A stretch of DNA of 8,563 nucleotides from the NCBI GenBank assembly GCA_021828085.1, contig JAKATE010000080.1, forward strand, positions 1 through 8,563, in the 5' to 3' direction. Source of the stretch: Thermoplasmata archaeon (GTDB lineage: Archaea; Thermoplasmatota; Thermoplasmata; Lutacidiplasmatales; UBA184). The position numbers and the translations under genes were made by a program. Below, piece by piece: positions 1 to 5,368 of this stretch. The notes under the pieces are model-generated. The model was not told where the DNA came from. It searched no databases and worked only from the letters and a program-made list of their open reading frames with translations. Position 1 is the stretch's first letter. Each line of letters opens with the position of its first letter.

Positions 1-1
1 C

Positions 2-121
2 AGCTCCTCTACGGGGTTGTTCGGGCTCCCGGGTGATACGGGTGATTACCTTCTAGCGGGTGCGGCGGTAATCGTGCTTGCGGTCGCGGCTGTGGTCCTG
101 CTCCGTCGCCGTCGTCGGTAA
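2..121 (+). CDS. C-terminal end of a membrane-anchored (probably surface) protein, partial
   Basis: Only the last 39 codons are in the window, ending at TAA 119-121; the 5' part lies to the left. The translated tail has a short polar stretch (SSTGLFGLPGDTGDY), then about 16-18 hydrophobic residues rich in Ala, Val and Leu, then five arginines and the stop. This is the classic layout of a C-terminal membrane anchor with a positively charged cytoplasmic stop-transfer end, common on secreted or surface proteins of archaea and bacteria. The bulk of the protein would lie outside the cell. The LPGDTG sequence before the hydrophobic stretch resembles a sortase signal but has one residue too many for LPxTG. 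The function of the missing domain cannot be inferred. Confidence 0.72.
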   Translation, partial: SSSTGLFGLPGDTGDYLLAGAAVIVLAVAAVVLLRRRRR

Positions 122-157
122 GGCGGTCCTCCTACGGCGGTCTCCCTCCAGCCTGAT

Positions 158-187
158 GGTCCAACCCCCCAACGGATGGGGTGGTCC
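158..187 (+). terminator. Hairpin downstream of the membrane-anchor gene
   Basis: The arms GGTCCAACCCC (158-168) and GGGGTGGTCC (178-187) pair over ten positions with one T-T mismatch and one bulged A, around a 9-nt loop. The structure lies 36 nt after the upstream stop codon. No T-run follows, so it may be an RNA 3'-end or stabilising structure rather than a true archaeal oligo-T terminator. Confidence 0.3.
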
Positions 188-249
188 GGATATCGGTGAA
201 CATCGAAGCGTTCCTCCACGCGCGACAAGATTGTTAGCGTCAGGGCCGT

Positions 250-295
250 GGGGTTTCCCCCGGGTTCGCTGCGACCCGGCTGGGAGGCCACTCCC
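250..295 (-). terminator. Cluster of small hairpins after the nikR stop
   Basis: Three hairpin possibilities lie in a 46-nt stretch beginning about 10 nt past the nikR stop on the minus strand. They are GGGAG-GCCA-CTCCC (282-295), CCGGGT with ACCCGG (260-265 and 274-279, 8-nt loop) and GGGG-TTT-CCCC (250-260). The last two share base 260 and cannot both form completely. No long T tract accompanies them. Together with the hairpin at 158-187 they fill the spacer between two convergent genes, where 3' ends must form. The 122-304 spacer holds no gene I can support. Confidence 0.3.
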
Positions 296-304
296 CTGTC
301 ACTT

Positions 305-844
305 TCACGGATGCGGGTGCTGGTGACCCGTGGCCGCACCGATCGCCGCCGGCACCCCGATGAGGAAGTCCCCTTGCAAGATCCCCTTCACCCCCCGGAG
401 ATCCTCGGCCGCCGCTTGGATCTCCCTGCGGGTCCCTTCGAGGACCACCACCTCGACGCAGGCGTCCCCCTTCAGATGGACGTGCGTGGAGAACTGGATG
501 TGCTGCCCCCAGCGATGTTGCGCTGAAGTGAGCCGCCGAAGGACATTGGGCTCGGTGTGGCGATAGAGGAGCATCACGGTCCCCACCGCGTCCGCCTCGG
601 GGTCGGTCTCCTTCTCCTCGGCCAGCTCCTTGCGCACTAGGAACCGGATCGCGTCGGAGCGGCTGGGGGAGTTCCTCGCGTGGACCCAACGGTCCAGCGA
701 GGCGAGGAGCTCGGGCTCCAGCGAAATGCCCAGACGGACCACGTACTGGCCGGCGCTCTTGTAGTGCCCGCGGGGGTGCGGAGCCTCCTCGGAAGCACGG
801 AGCTTCGGGTCCGGACCAGCCCGGGGGGATCGACGAGGCACCAT
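305..844 (-). CDS. nikR: Nickel-responsive transcriptional regulator NikR
   Basis: NikR is a ribbon-helix-helix DNA-binding protein that represses nickel uptake when nickel is bound. The N-terminal RHH domain spans about residues 35-75, with the strand VVRLGISL, then LLASLDRWV and SRSDAIRFLVRKEL. The C-terminal ACT-like metal domain spans about 88-165. The four high-affinity nickel ligands known from E. coli NikR (H76, H87, H89, C95) are matched with identical spacing by H110, H121, H123 (HVH) and C129. Length is 179 aa against about 135-150 for the family. The excess is a Pro/Arg-rich N-terminal extension of 34 residues and a His-containing tail (GHQHPHP). A GTG at codon 35 (position 742) would give a typical NikR start, but the ATG at 844 has a TATA-like box at a sensible distance. 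It is divergent from a nickel permease, its expected target. The function is secure; the start is less so. Confidence 0.93.
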   Translation of the reverse strand: MVPRRSPRAGPDPKLRASEEAPHPRGHYKSAGQYVVRLGISLEPELLASLDRWVHARNSPSRSDAIRFLVRKELAEEKETDPEADAVGTVMLLYRHTEPNVLRRLTSAQHRWGQHIQFSTHVHLKGDACVEVVVLEGTRREIQAAAEDLRGVKGILQGDFLIGVPAAIGAATGHQHPHP

Positions 845-876
845 TGTTGCGGACGGCCGCGACCAGCGGACCTCGG

Positions 877-885
877 GTCATAAGG
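877..885 (-). promoter_or_regulatory. Possible TATA box of nikR
   Basis: Read on the minus strand this is CCTTATGAC, the most AT-rich patch close to the nikR start. At the TATA-to-start-site distance seen elsewhere in the window it would place transcription initiation near 855, giving a leader of about 11 nt before the ATG at 844. The match to the archaeal TATA consensus is moderate. Confidence 0.35.
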
Positions 886-923
886 TTGTGTCGGGAGGGG
901 GGCAGGGGAGGCCGCTGGGGGTA

Positions 924-953
924 GTGTTACCTTTGCAGATTACAGCATAACAT
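924..953. promoter_or_regulatory. Candidate NikR operator between nikR and the nickel permease
   Basis: An imperfect inverted repeat has the core arms TGTTA (925-929) and TAACA (948-952), separated by 18 nt and spanning 28 bp in all. That equals the span of the E. coli NikR operator (GTATGA-N16-TCATAC). The left arm, in context GTGTTAC, also resembles the GTGTTAC/GTAACAC half-sites I recall for deltaproteobacterial NikR, although the right arm (ATAACAT) is only partial. The element is in an AT-rich island inside a GC-rich intergenic region, and its right arm enters the permease TATA box, so bound NikR would block TBP. The assignment to NikR is inference from position. Confidence 0.45.
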
Positions 954-959
954 AAATAC
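951..959 (+). promoter_or_regulatory. TATA box of the nickel permease gene
   Basis: CATAAATAC is a good archaeal TATA-box match. Its final C (959) is 22 nt before the ATG at 981, so transcription is expected to start at or beside the start codon and give a leaderless mRNA. There is no Shine-Dalgarno sequence before this ATG, which agrees. Confidence 0.6.
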
Positions 960-980
960 CGGGCGAGACTGGTCTTCCCG

Positions 981-2123
981 ATGGCGTCGGGCCGGCTCCA
1001 GGTCGGTGGGGTTCCCGCCGGCAATCCTTTCGTACTCGACGCGAAGGAGAAGCGAGGAGCGGGGCTGATCTACGCCTCCCTCGTCGGGTTGACCGTCTTC
1101 GGCTTCGTCTCGATCTTCCTGGTCGGGGAGACCTGGGGGATCTTCATCGGCCTGGGACTCCTGGCGTACACTCTCGGACTGCGTCACGGGATCGACGCCG
1201 ACCACATCTGCGCCATCGACAACACGACGCGGAAGCTCCTGCAGGACGGCCAGAAGCCGTACACGGTCGGCACCTGGTTCTCCCTGGGGCACTCCACCGT
1301 CGTCCTGGCGATGCTCGTCGGGCTCGTCGTGGCCGCCCGTTTCATCCTGAGCAGCTACCCCACGTTCGCCTCCGTGGGAGCGGTGGTCGGCACCGCGGTC
1401 TCGGGTGGGTTCCTCTACCTCATCGCGTTCATCAACCTCCTCATCTTCGTCGAGGTGTACCGGATATTCCGTCAGCTCCGGGTCGGCGCACTCGACAACG
1501 CCCAGCTCGAGCGCCAGCTGAACAGCCGCGGTTTCATGAACCGCTACTTCAACCGGCTGTTCAAGTTCGTCAACAAGCCCTGGCAGATCTACCCTGTGGG
1601 GGTGCTCTTCGGGCTCGGCTTCGACACGGCGACCGAGGTCACCCTGATCGCGATCACGGTCACCGTCGGCACGGCGGCGGTCGGGTTCCCGCTGTGGGCG
1701 GTGCTCCTCCTCCCATTCATGTTCGCCTGTGGCATGGTGCTCACCGACACCTCGGACGGGCTCAGCATGCGCTACGCCTACGGGTGGGCCTTCTCCCACC
1801 CCATCCGCAAGGTGTTCTACAATCTCACCCTCACGCTCATCTCCGTGATGGTGGCCTTCATCATCGGGACCATCGAGATCCTGGGGGTGATCGCTTCCGA
1901 GTTCGGCCTTGCCGGGGGCTTCCTCGGCTTCTGGAACACCATGAACTGGCTCAACAACTCCGCCGGGCCGGCCGGGATCGACGTGTGGGGCTGGGTCGGG
2001 ATCGGCATCGTCACCCTCTTCATCGGGACCTGGCTCGTGGCGATGCTAATCTATCGGCTGAAAGGGTACGAGACGACCGGCTTCGGCCCCCGCAACCCCT
2101 CCACCGAGACCCTGGTCGATTGA
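981..2123 (+). CDS. NiCoT-family nickel/cobalt permease (HoxN/NixA-like)
   Basis: This secondary transporter imports Ni2+ and/or Co2+ across the cytoplasmic membrane with high affinity. It has 380 residues, a usual length, and about eight hydrophobic segments starting near residue 28. All four NiCoT signatures are present: RHGIDADH (68-75, the HX4DH metal motif, with Gly where Ala is common), SLGHSTVV (101-108), LGFDTATE (212-219) and GMVLTDTSDG (251-260). A charged cytoplasmic loop lies around 161-198. It is divergent from nikR, which supports nickel as the physiological substrate and NikR repression as its control. The nickel-using enzyme it serves is not in the window. The ATG at 981 is chosen because a TATA box lies at leaderless spacing; the first ~25 residues are polar. 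Ni versus Co preference cannot be read from sequence alone. Confidence 0.95.
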   Translation: MASGRLQVGGVPAGNPFVLDAKEKRGAGLIYASLVGLTVFGFVSIFLVGETWGIFIGLGLLAYTLGLRHGIDADHICAIDNTTRKLLQDGQKPYTVGTWFSLGHSTVVLAMLVGLVVAARFILSSYPTFASVGAVVGTAVSGGFLYLIAFINLLIFVEVYRIFRQLRVGALDNAQLERQLNSRGFMNRYFNRLFKFVNKPWQIYPVGVLFGLGFDTATEVTLIAITVTVGTAAVGFPLWAVLLLPFMFACGMVLTDTSDGLSMRYAYGWAFSHPIRKVFYNLTLTLISVMVAFIIGTIEILGVIASEFGLAGGFLGFWNTMNWLNNSAGPAGIDVWGWVGIGIVTLFIGTWLVAMLIYRLKGYETTGFGPRNPSTETLVD

Positions 2124-2148
2124 GCGACGGTTTCTGGGGGGTATCGGC

Positions 2149-2195
2149 GGGGAACGACCCCTCCCCTCTTTCTGTCAGGTCTGGGAGGGAGGGTC
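2149..2195 (+). terminator. Stem-loop and pyrimidine tract after the nickel permease gene
   Basis: Two alternative structures overlap 25-70 nt past the stop. One is GGGG-AACGA-CCCC (2149-2161), followed by a pyrimidine tract containing CTCTTTCT (2166-2173). The other is a longer stem, GACCC plus TCCC (2156-2165, one bulged C) with GGGAGGGTC (2187-2195). Because they exclude each other, only one can form at a time. The pyrimidine tract is the best archaeal-terminator-like signal in this spacer. Confidence 0.4.
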
Positions 2196-2220
2196 GCCCT
2201 ACGTCCCCGAGTGGCCGCCG

Positions 2221-2227
2221 TTGAATC
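2221..2227 (+). promoter_or_regulatory. Weak TATA-like element before the acetyltransferase gene
   Basis: TTGAATC is the only AT-rich heptamer at the expected place. Its last C is 22 nt before the ATG at 2249, the same spacing as for the two clearer promoters in the window. On its own the match is poor. Confidence 0.3.
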
Positions 2228-2248
2228 GAACGCTGCGCTCCCTGGTAT

Positions 2249-2731
2249 ATGGAGGAAGGGGTCACCCTCCGGGAGTTCGAATCCGGCGACCTGGAGACCT
2301 TCTTCGAGCAGGAGAAGGACCCGGCGGCCCGCCAGATGGCGGCATTCGCCTCGACCGACCCCGAGGACAAGGCCACCTTCCTCGATCACTGGGACCAAAT
2401 ACTCCACGATCCAGAGGTGAGGCTAAGGACCATCCTCTACCACGGAAGGGTCGCCGGTTACATCACGAAGTTCAGGATGTTCGGTCAACCCAGCGTGGCG
2501 TACTGGCTGGGCCGGAGCTACTGGGGCCGAGGAATCGCCACCCGTGCCCTCCAGTCCTTTCTCCACGAGGAGACCCTCCGACCGCTCTACGCTCGAGTGG
2601 CCGCCGACAACCTGGCCTCCGCGCGCGTGTTGGCGAAGTGCGGGTTCGAGGAGGTCGCCCGGGACCATGGTTTCGCCAATGCGCGGGGGATGGAGATCGA
2701 GGAGATCGTCCTGCGGAAGACCGAGTCCTGA
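2249..2731 (+). CDS. GNAT-family N-acetyltransferase (RimJ/RimL-like)
   Basis: This is a 160-residue single-domain GNAT enzyme, predicted to transfer an acetyl group from acetyl-CoA to an amine. The first strand and helix are VTLREFESGDLETFFEQEKD (5-24). The central strands include TILYHGRVAGYITKF (61-75). The acetyl-CoA pyrophosphate loop (motif A) is GRSYWGRGIATRAL (88-101), carrying the expected R/Q-x-x-G-x-G/A pattern. The region NLASARVLAKCGFEEVA (121-137) is the usual Asn/Ser plus 'xxxGF' segment of RimJ/RimL-like enzymes that acetylate protein N-termini or small molecules. The substrate cannot be told. The ATG at 2249 is the first possible start after an in-frame stop at 2222 and is needed to keep the first strand. 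It has its own spacer on both sides, so it is probably monocistronic, and it is not obviously connected to nickel uptake. Confidence 0.85.
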   Translation: MEEGVTLREFESGDLETFFEQEKDPAARQMAAFASTDPEDKATFLDHWDQILHDPEVRLRTILYHGRVAGYITKFRMFGQPSVAYWLGRSYWGRGIATRALQSFLHEETLRPLYARVAADNLASARVLAKCGFEEVARDHGFANARGMEIEEIVLRKTES

Positions 2732-2759
2732 GATCCGCACTGACCTCCGGGCCGCTGAA

Positions 2760-2780
2760 GGTCGGACTCGAGGTCCGACC
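2760..2780. terminator. Perfect hairpin between convergent genes
   Basis: GGTCGGAC (2760-2767) and GTCCGACC (2773-2780) form a perfect 8-bp stem around a 5-nt loop (TCGAG). It lies 28 nt after the acetyltransferase stop and about 78 nt from the stop of the opposite-strand gene. Because the stem is symmetric it could act on transcripts from both sides. No T-run follows on either strand, so canonical oligo-T termination is not shown. Confidence 0.5.
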
Positions 2781-2857
2781 CGCTGGGTGTCCTCGCCGTC
2801 GCTCACGGCTTGGCCCGAGCGGGACGGGGCCGAGAGCATCGCCTCAGGACCAAGAGC

Positions 2858-3667
2858 TCAGAAGGCGAGGTGAACGTTCCCCGCCGCCAGATTCGCCATG
2901 ACGAAGATGAGAGCGATCTGGAAGGCCGCTTGGAGGCCCGCGAGGCGGGCGTTGAGAAGACCCCAGCGCCCCACCTTGGTGATGTCCGGGCGAGGCTTGC
3001 GAAGTTCGAAGACGATTCTGAGCTCGTTGGGAAGGAAGATCCCGATCCCCTGCACCACCAGGGCGATGACCAGGATACCCGCCAGCTGGATCGCGGGGTA
3101 ACTGAGGTTGAAGATCCCCTGGTTCACCGCGAGATAGATTCCCGCGGTGATCGTGACCGAGGCGAGCGTGGGCATGAGGAAGAGCATCGTGGGGACCAGC
3201 CGCTGGACGAAGTCCGCCCGCGCCGGTCCGGGCATTCGGGCCAGTACCGGGCCGATGACCAGCCCCATGAATAGATCGATCCCTGTCCAGAGCCCGCCGC
3301 AGATGACGTGGACGTAGTCGAGGGCGATGAACGTGTTCAGCAGGATGGCAATGGTGGTGGCCCCGGCGGGGACCAGCACCAGCGGTAGAGAGCGCCAGGA
3401 GACCAGCGGGACAGCGGCAGGGCGCTGGAAGGAAGGGGCGACCGGTTCCGACGGGGTGCGGGTGGGCCCCGCCGCGGGGTACTCTCCGCTCACGTCCCCG
3501 CGCCGGGCCCCCGACCCTCCGGGGAAGACGTTGAGGGACCCGCACCTTCGGCAGTGCGCCAGGATCGGAACGTGTGCGTCGGCGTGGGCTCCTTCCCCCT
3601 CGCCGAGCGCAACGGCCCCACCCTTATCTTTTCGTCGTCTGGGCGACGGGCCGGCCCGGCAGGGCAT
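2858..3667 (-). CDS. Multi-pass membrane protein of unknown function, resembling CopD/DUF2269-type proteins
   Basis: I do not recognise this confidently. From about residue 95 it is an integral membrane protein with roughly five hydrophobic segments (near 97-117, 122-143, 158-181, 192-214, 241-262). The segment YVHVICGGLWTGIDLF (118-133) has the His...GLWxG pattern seen in CopD-like and DUF2269-like membrane proteins, some of which are suspected of binding haem or copper. The N-terminal ~90 residues are soluble and low in complexity, with one CRRCG motif (39-43), a possible half zinc-ribbon, followed by a Pro/Gly/Arg-rich linker. The start is uncertain. The ATG at 3667 has a weak box (GATAGC, 3691-3696) 24 nt upstream. 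The next in-frame start, GTG at 3493, gives 211 aa and drops the CxxC motif. Codon use in the linker looks coding. It is convergent with the acetyltransferase and divergent from the S49 peptidase. Confidence 0.7.
   Translation of the reverse strand: MPCRAGPSPRRRKDKGGAVALGEGEGAHADAHVPILAHCRRCGSLNVFPGGSGARRGDVSGEYPAAGPTRTPSEPVAPSFQRPAAVPLVSWRSLPLVLVPAGATTIAILLNTFIALDYVHVICGGLWTGIDLFMGLVIGPVLARMPGPARADFVQRLVPTMLFLMPTLASVTITAGIYLAVNQGIFNLSYPAIQLAGILVIALVVQGIGIFLPNELRIVFELRKPRPDITKVGRWGLLNARLAGLQAAFQIALIFVMANLAAGNVHLAF
3621..3632 (-). promoter_or_regulatory. A-rich TATA-like patch within the N-terminal coding region of the membrane-protein gene
   Basis: On the minus strand it reads AAAAGATAAGGG, unusually AT-rich for this window. 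It predicts initiation near 3602, but there is no in-frame ATG, GTG or TTG nearby. If this is the true promoter, translation would start at GTG 3493 after a leader of about 110 nt. It conflicts with the ATG at 3667. Confidence 0.25.
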
Positions 3668-3732
3668 ACGACGGGTTCTCCCCGCGCGCCGCTATCCCCT
3701 CGGAGAGCAACGCGACGGGCCTCCCGGAGTTC

Positions 3733-3739
3733 CATATAC
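3733..3739 (+). promoter_or_regulatory. TATA box of the S49 peptidase gene
   Basis: CATATAC is TATA-like and ends exactly 22 nt before the ATG at 3761, the same spacing as at the nickel permease. It predicts a leaderless transcript and fixes the start codon of the peptidase gene. Confidence 0.55.
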
Positions 3740-3760
3740 GTCCCGGCGGCTGCTCCGGAC

Positions 3761-4558
3761 ATGGTCGGACCCGTTCTCGCCCATCTCAAGGTCCGCGGCG
3801 CCCTCCGAGAGCGCTCCGTCGAGCCGATGCTCCGGCGGCTCGACATGGTGGCCCGCCGGGGGAAGTTTCGCGGCCTCCTGCTGGACATCTCCAGCGGCGG
3901 TGGCGAGGTGGTCGCCTCCCACGACCTCTACCTCGGGGTCAAGAGGGTCTCCGCCGTGAAGCCGGTGATCGCCTCCATCGGGGCCATCGCGGCCTCGGGG
4001 GCGTACGAGGTCGCCGTGGCCGCCAACCGGATCTTCGCTTACGAGGAGTCGGCCGTCGGTTCCATCGGCGTCGTCATGCCCCACCTCGCCGTCCAAGGAC
4101 TCCTGGGCAAGCTCGGGGTGGAGGTGGAGATGGTCCACCAGGGCCGACACAAGGACGCCTACCAGGGGCTCCGTCCGTTGACCGAAGAGGAGCGCCAGAA
4201 GCTCAACGCTTTCACCGACGTGAGCTACCAGTCGTTCATCGACCTGGTGGCCCGCGAGCGACGGATGACCCGGGAGCAGGTGCTCCCCCTCGCCACGGGG
4301 GAGTTCTGGAGCGGAAAGCAGGCCCTCTCGCTCGGCTTGGTGGATGCCCTCGGGGACCGCGGGGCCGCCTGGCAGGAACTCGGACGGGTCAGCGGAATCT
4401 CGCCCCTGCGCCAGTTCGATCTCTCGCCCCCGCGGCCGCTCCTCGAGAGGCTGCTCGGCGGACCGATGACCTCCTTCGGACGAGGTCTCGGGGAAGGCGT
4501 GAGCGCCTCTTTGCGGGAAGAGATTGTGGATCTGCTGCTCCCTCGGGGCCCGCCGTAG
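3761..4558 (+). CDS. S49-family serine peptidase (SppA-like), without membrane anchor
   Basis: This belongs to the SppA/ClpP-crotonase fold, whose members degrade cleaved signal peptides or other short membrane-derived peptides. With the start at 3761 it has 265 residues and one catalytic domain. The oxyanion-side motif is LDISSGGGEV (41-50), equivalent to the usual DSPGG. The nucleophile motif is GAIAASGAYEVA (74-85), with Ser79. The general-base lysine is Lys131 in GRHKDAYQG, corresponding to the SppA YKD motif. The ESAVGSIGVV segment (96-105) is typical. SppA proteins normally have an N-terminal membrane anchor, but none is visible here, so a cytosolic peptidase is likely. An upstream in-frame ATG at 3554 is rejected because the added 69 residues are low-complexity and would overlap the opposite-strand gene. 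The gene is followed by a hairpin cluster, suggesting a single-gene transcript. The S49 family is secure; the substrate is unknown. Confidence 0.88.
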   Translation: MVGPVLAHLKVRGALRERSVEPMLRRLDMVARRGKFRGLLLDISSGGGEVVASHDLYLGVKRVSAVKPVIASIGAIAASGAYEVAVAANRIFAYEESAVGSIGVVMPHLAVQGLLGKLGVEVEMVHQGRHKDAYQGLRPLTEEERQKLNAFTDVSYQSFIDLVARERRMTREQVLPLATGEFWSGKQALSLGLVDALGDRGAAWQELGRVSGISPLRQFDLSPPRPLLERLLGGPMTSFGRGLGEGVSASLREEIVDLLLPRGPP

Positions 4559-4566
4559 CCGGAACT

Positions 4567-4605
4567 TCCACCGCGGTGGACGGGGCCCCCGCGCGGCGTC
4601 GCGCG
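4567..4605. terminator. Cluster of perfect palindromes between the S49 peptidase and ACT-protein genes
   Basis: Three symmetric elements lie side by side: TCCACCGCGGTGGA (4567-4580, perfect 14-nt palindrome), GGGGCCCC (4582-4589) and CGCGCG-GCGT-CGCGCG (4590-4605, 6-bp stem with tetraloop). They begin 9 nt after the peptidase stop and end just before the probable TATA box of the next gene. They may form the 3' end of the peptidase mRNA. The 14-nt palindrome could equally be a protein-binding site, since a stem with no loop must open at its centre to fold. Confidence 0.4.
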
Positions 4606-4610
4606 AGGAG

Positions 4611-4616
4611 ATTACC
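4611..4616 (+). promoter_or_regulatory. Possible TATA box of the ACT-protein gene
   Basis: ATTACC is the only AT-rich patch in this spacer. By the spacing seen at other genes here it predicts initiation near 4637, about 9 nt before the ATG at 4646 and just after an alternative in-frame GTG at 4634. This favours the ATG as the start codon. Confidence 0.35.
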
Positions 4617-4645
4617 TTGAAGCCTTCCGTCGCGTGGCGGGGTCC

Positions 4646-5368
4646 ATGCCCCGCCGTCCACGACCGGTCGAAGGCCCGACCGCGGCCGACGTGACCCGTC
4701 GGTACATCGACGAGCACCCCTCCGTCCGGGACTGCCTCGGCCTAGACATCATCAACTTCACGGCCCTGGCGAGGCTCATCCAGCGGGAGAAGGGCCTCAA
4801 GAACGAGGAAGCGGTCACCGTCGCCTGCCGACGCTACCAGCGGCAGATGTCCCTGTCCACTCCGCAGGACGAAGCGCTCCTCAAGGTGGTTCGCGGAAGC
4901 CGCCTCGAGGTGAGGACCCGGGTGGCGATCATCACCACCCGCAACGACTGGGAGGCCCTGCTCAAGGTCGACGCCATCGCGGGAGAGCTCCTCAAGGACC
5001 GGCGGCACCTGCTCCAGCTCATCCAAGCCCCCAGCGCCCTCACGGTCCTGCTCGAGGACGATCTGCTCGCGGACGTCCTTCCGACCCTCGGGAAGGACTA
5101 CGTCCTGGGGATCTCGCGGGGCTTGGCCGCCCTCACGGTCCGCTCGCCCAAGACGATCATGGAGGTCCCCGGGGTGCTGGCCTTCCTCTCCGCCGCGCTC
5201 TCCCGCCGGGGCATCAACTGCCTCGAGATCGCGAGCTCTTACACCGACAGCACTTTCGTCCTGCGGGAGCGCGATCTGCTCAACGCCTTCCAGGTCCTCG
5301 GAGAGCTCATCCATCCACACCCCGGGGACGACGGGGAGGACCCCGAGTCGCTCCCACGACATCCCTGA
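4646..5368 (+). CDS. ACT-domain protein, possible amino-acid-responsive regulator
   Basis: A 240-residue soluble protein. The N-terminal part (about 13-65) has DVTRRYIDEHPSVRDCLGLD followed by INFTALARLI, a helical pattern I associate with a conserved family of archaeal ACT proteins of unassigned function. A middle region (85-150) may be a degenerate second ACT-like unit (EVRTRVAIITTRNDWEALL). The clear ACT domain is C-terminal: SPKTIMEVPGVLAFLSAALS (167-186), RRGINCLEIASSYTDSTFVL (187-206) and a closing helix (208-221), as in the regulatory domain of aspartate kinase. ACT domains usually bind amino acids. No kinase or other catalytic domain is present, so it is not aspartate kinase itself. 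It lies upstream of argCJB on the same strand, but a 160-nt spacer makes a shared transcript uncertain. The ATG at 4646 is preferred over the GTG at 4634. Confidence 0.75.
   Translation: MPRRPRPVEGPTAADVTRRYIDEHPSVRDCLGLDIINFTALARLIQREKGLKNEEAVTVACRRYQRQMSLSTPQDEALLKVVRGSRLEVRTRVAIITTRNDWEALLKVDAIAGELLKDRRHLLQLIQAPSALTVLLEDDLLADVLPTLGKDYVLGISRGLAALTVRSPKTIMEVPGVLAFLSAALSRRGINCLEIASSYTDSTFVLRERDLLNAFQVLGELIHPHPGDDGEDPESLPRHP

Noticed and set aside
240..881. A 213-residue open frame on the minus strand overlapping nikR.
   Set aside because: It is Pro/Arg/Gly-rich with no recognisable domain, while the nikR frame over the same bases carries every family motif. It is a GC-rich shadow frame.
927..1799. 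A 290-residue open frame antisense to the nickel permease.
   Set aside because: Its composition is dominated by Glu, Asp, Arg and Val, as expected from the reverse complement of a hydrophobic high-GC gene; the sense frame contains all four NiCoT signatures.
2760..2780. Reading the perfect hairpin as the arm of a tRNA or as an inverted repeat from an insertion sequence.
   Set aside because: No second copy, no transposase gene, no target duplication and no other tRNA arms are present. Its place between convergent stops fits a 3'-end structure.
3554..3760. A longer S49 peptidase starting at the in-frame ATG 3554.
   Set aside because: The extra 69 residues are low-complexity, overlap the opposite-strand gene, and would put the TATA box inside the coding region. 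ATG 3761 fits the promoter spacing.
4646..5368. Calling the ACT protein an aspartate kinase fragment.
   Set aside because: The N-terminal part lacks any amino-acid-kinase motif, the frame is intact from start to stop, and the resemblance is limited to the C-terminal ACT domain.
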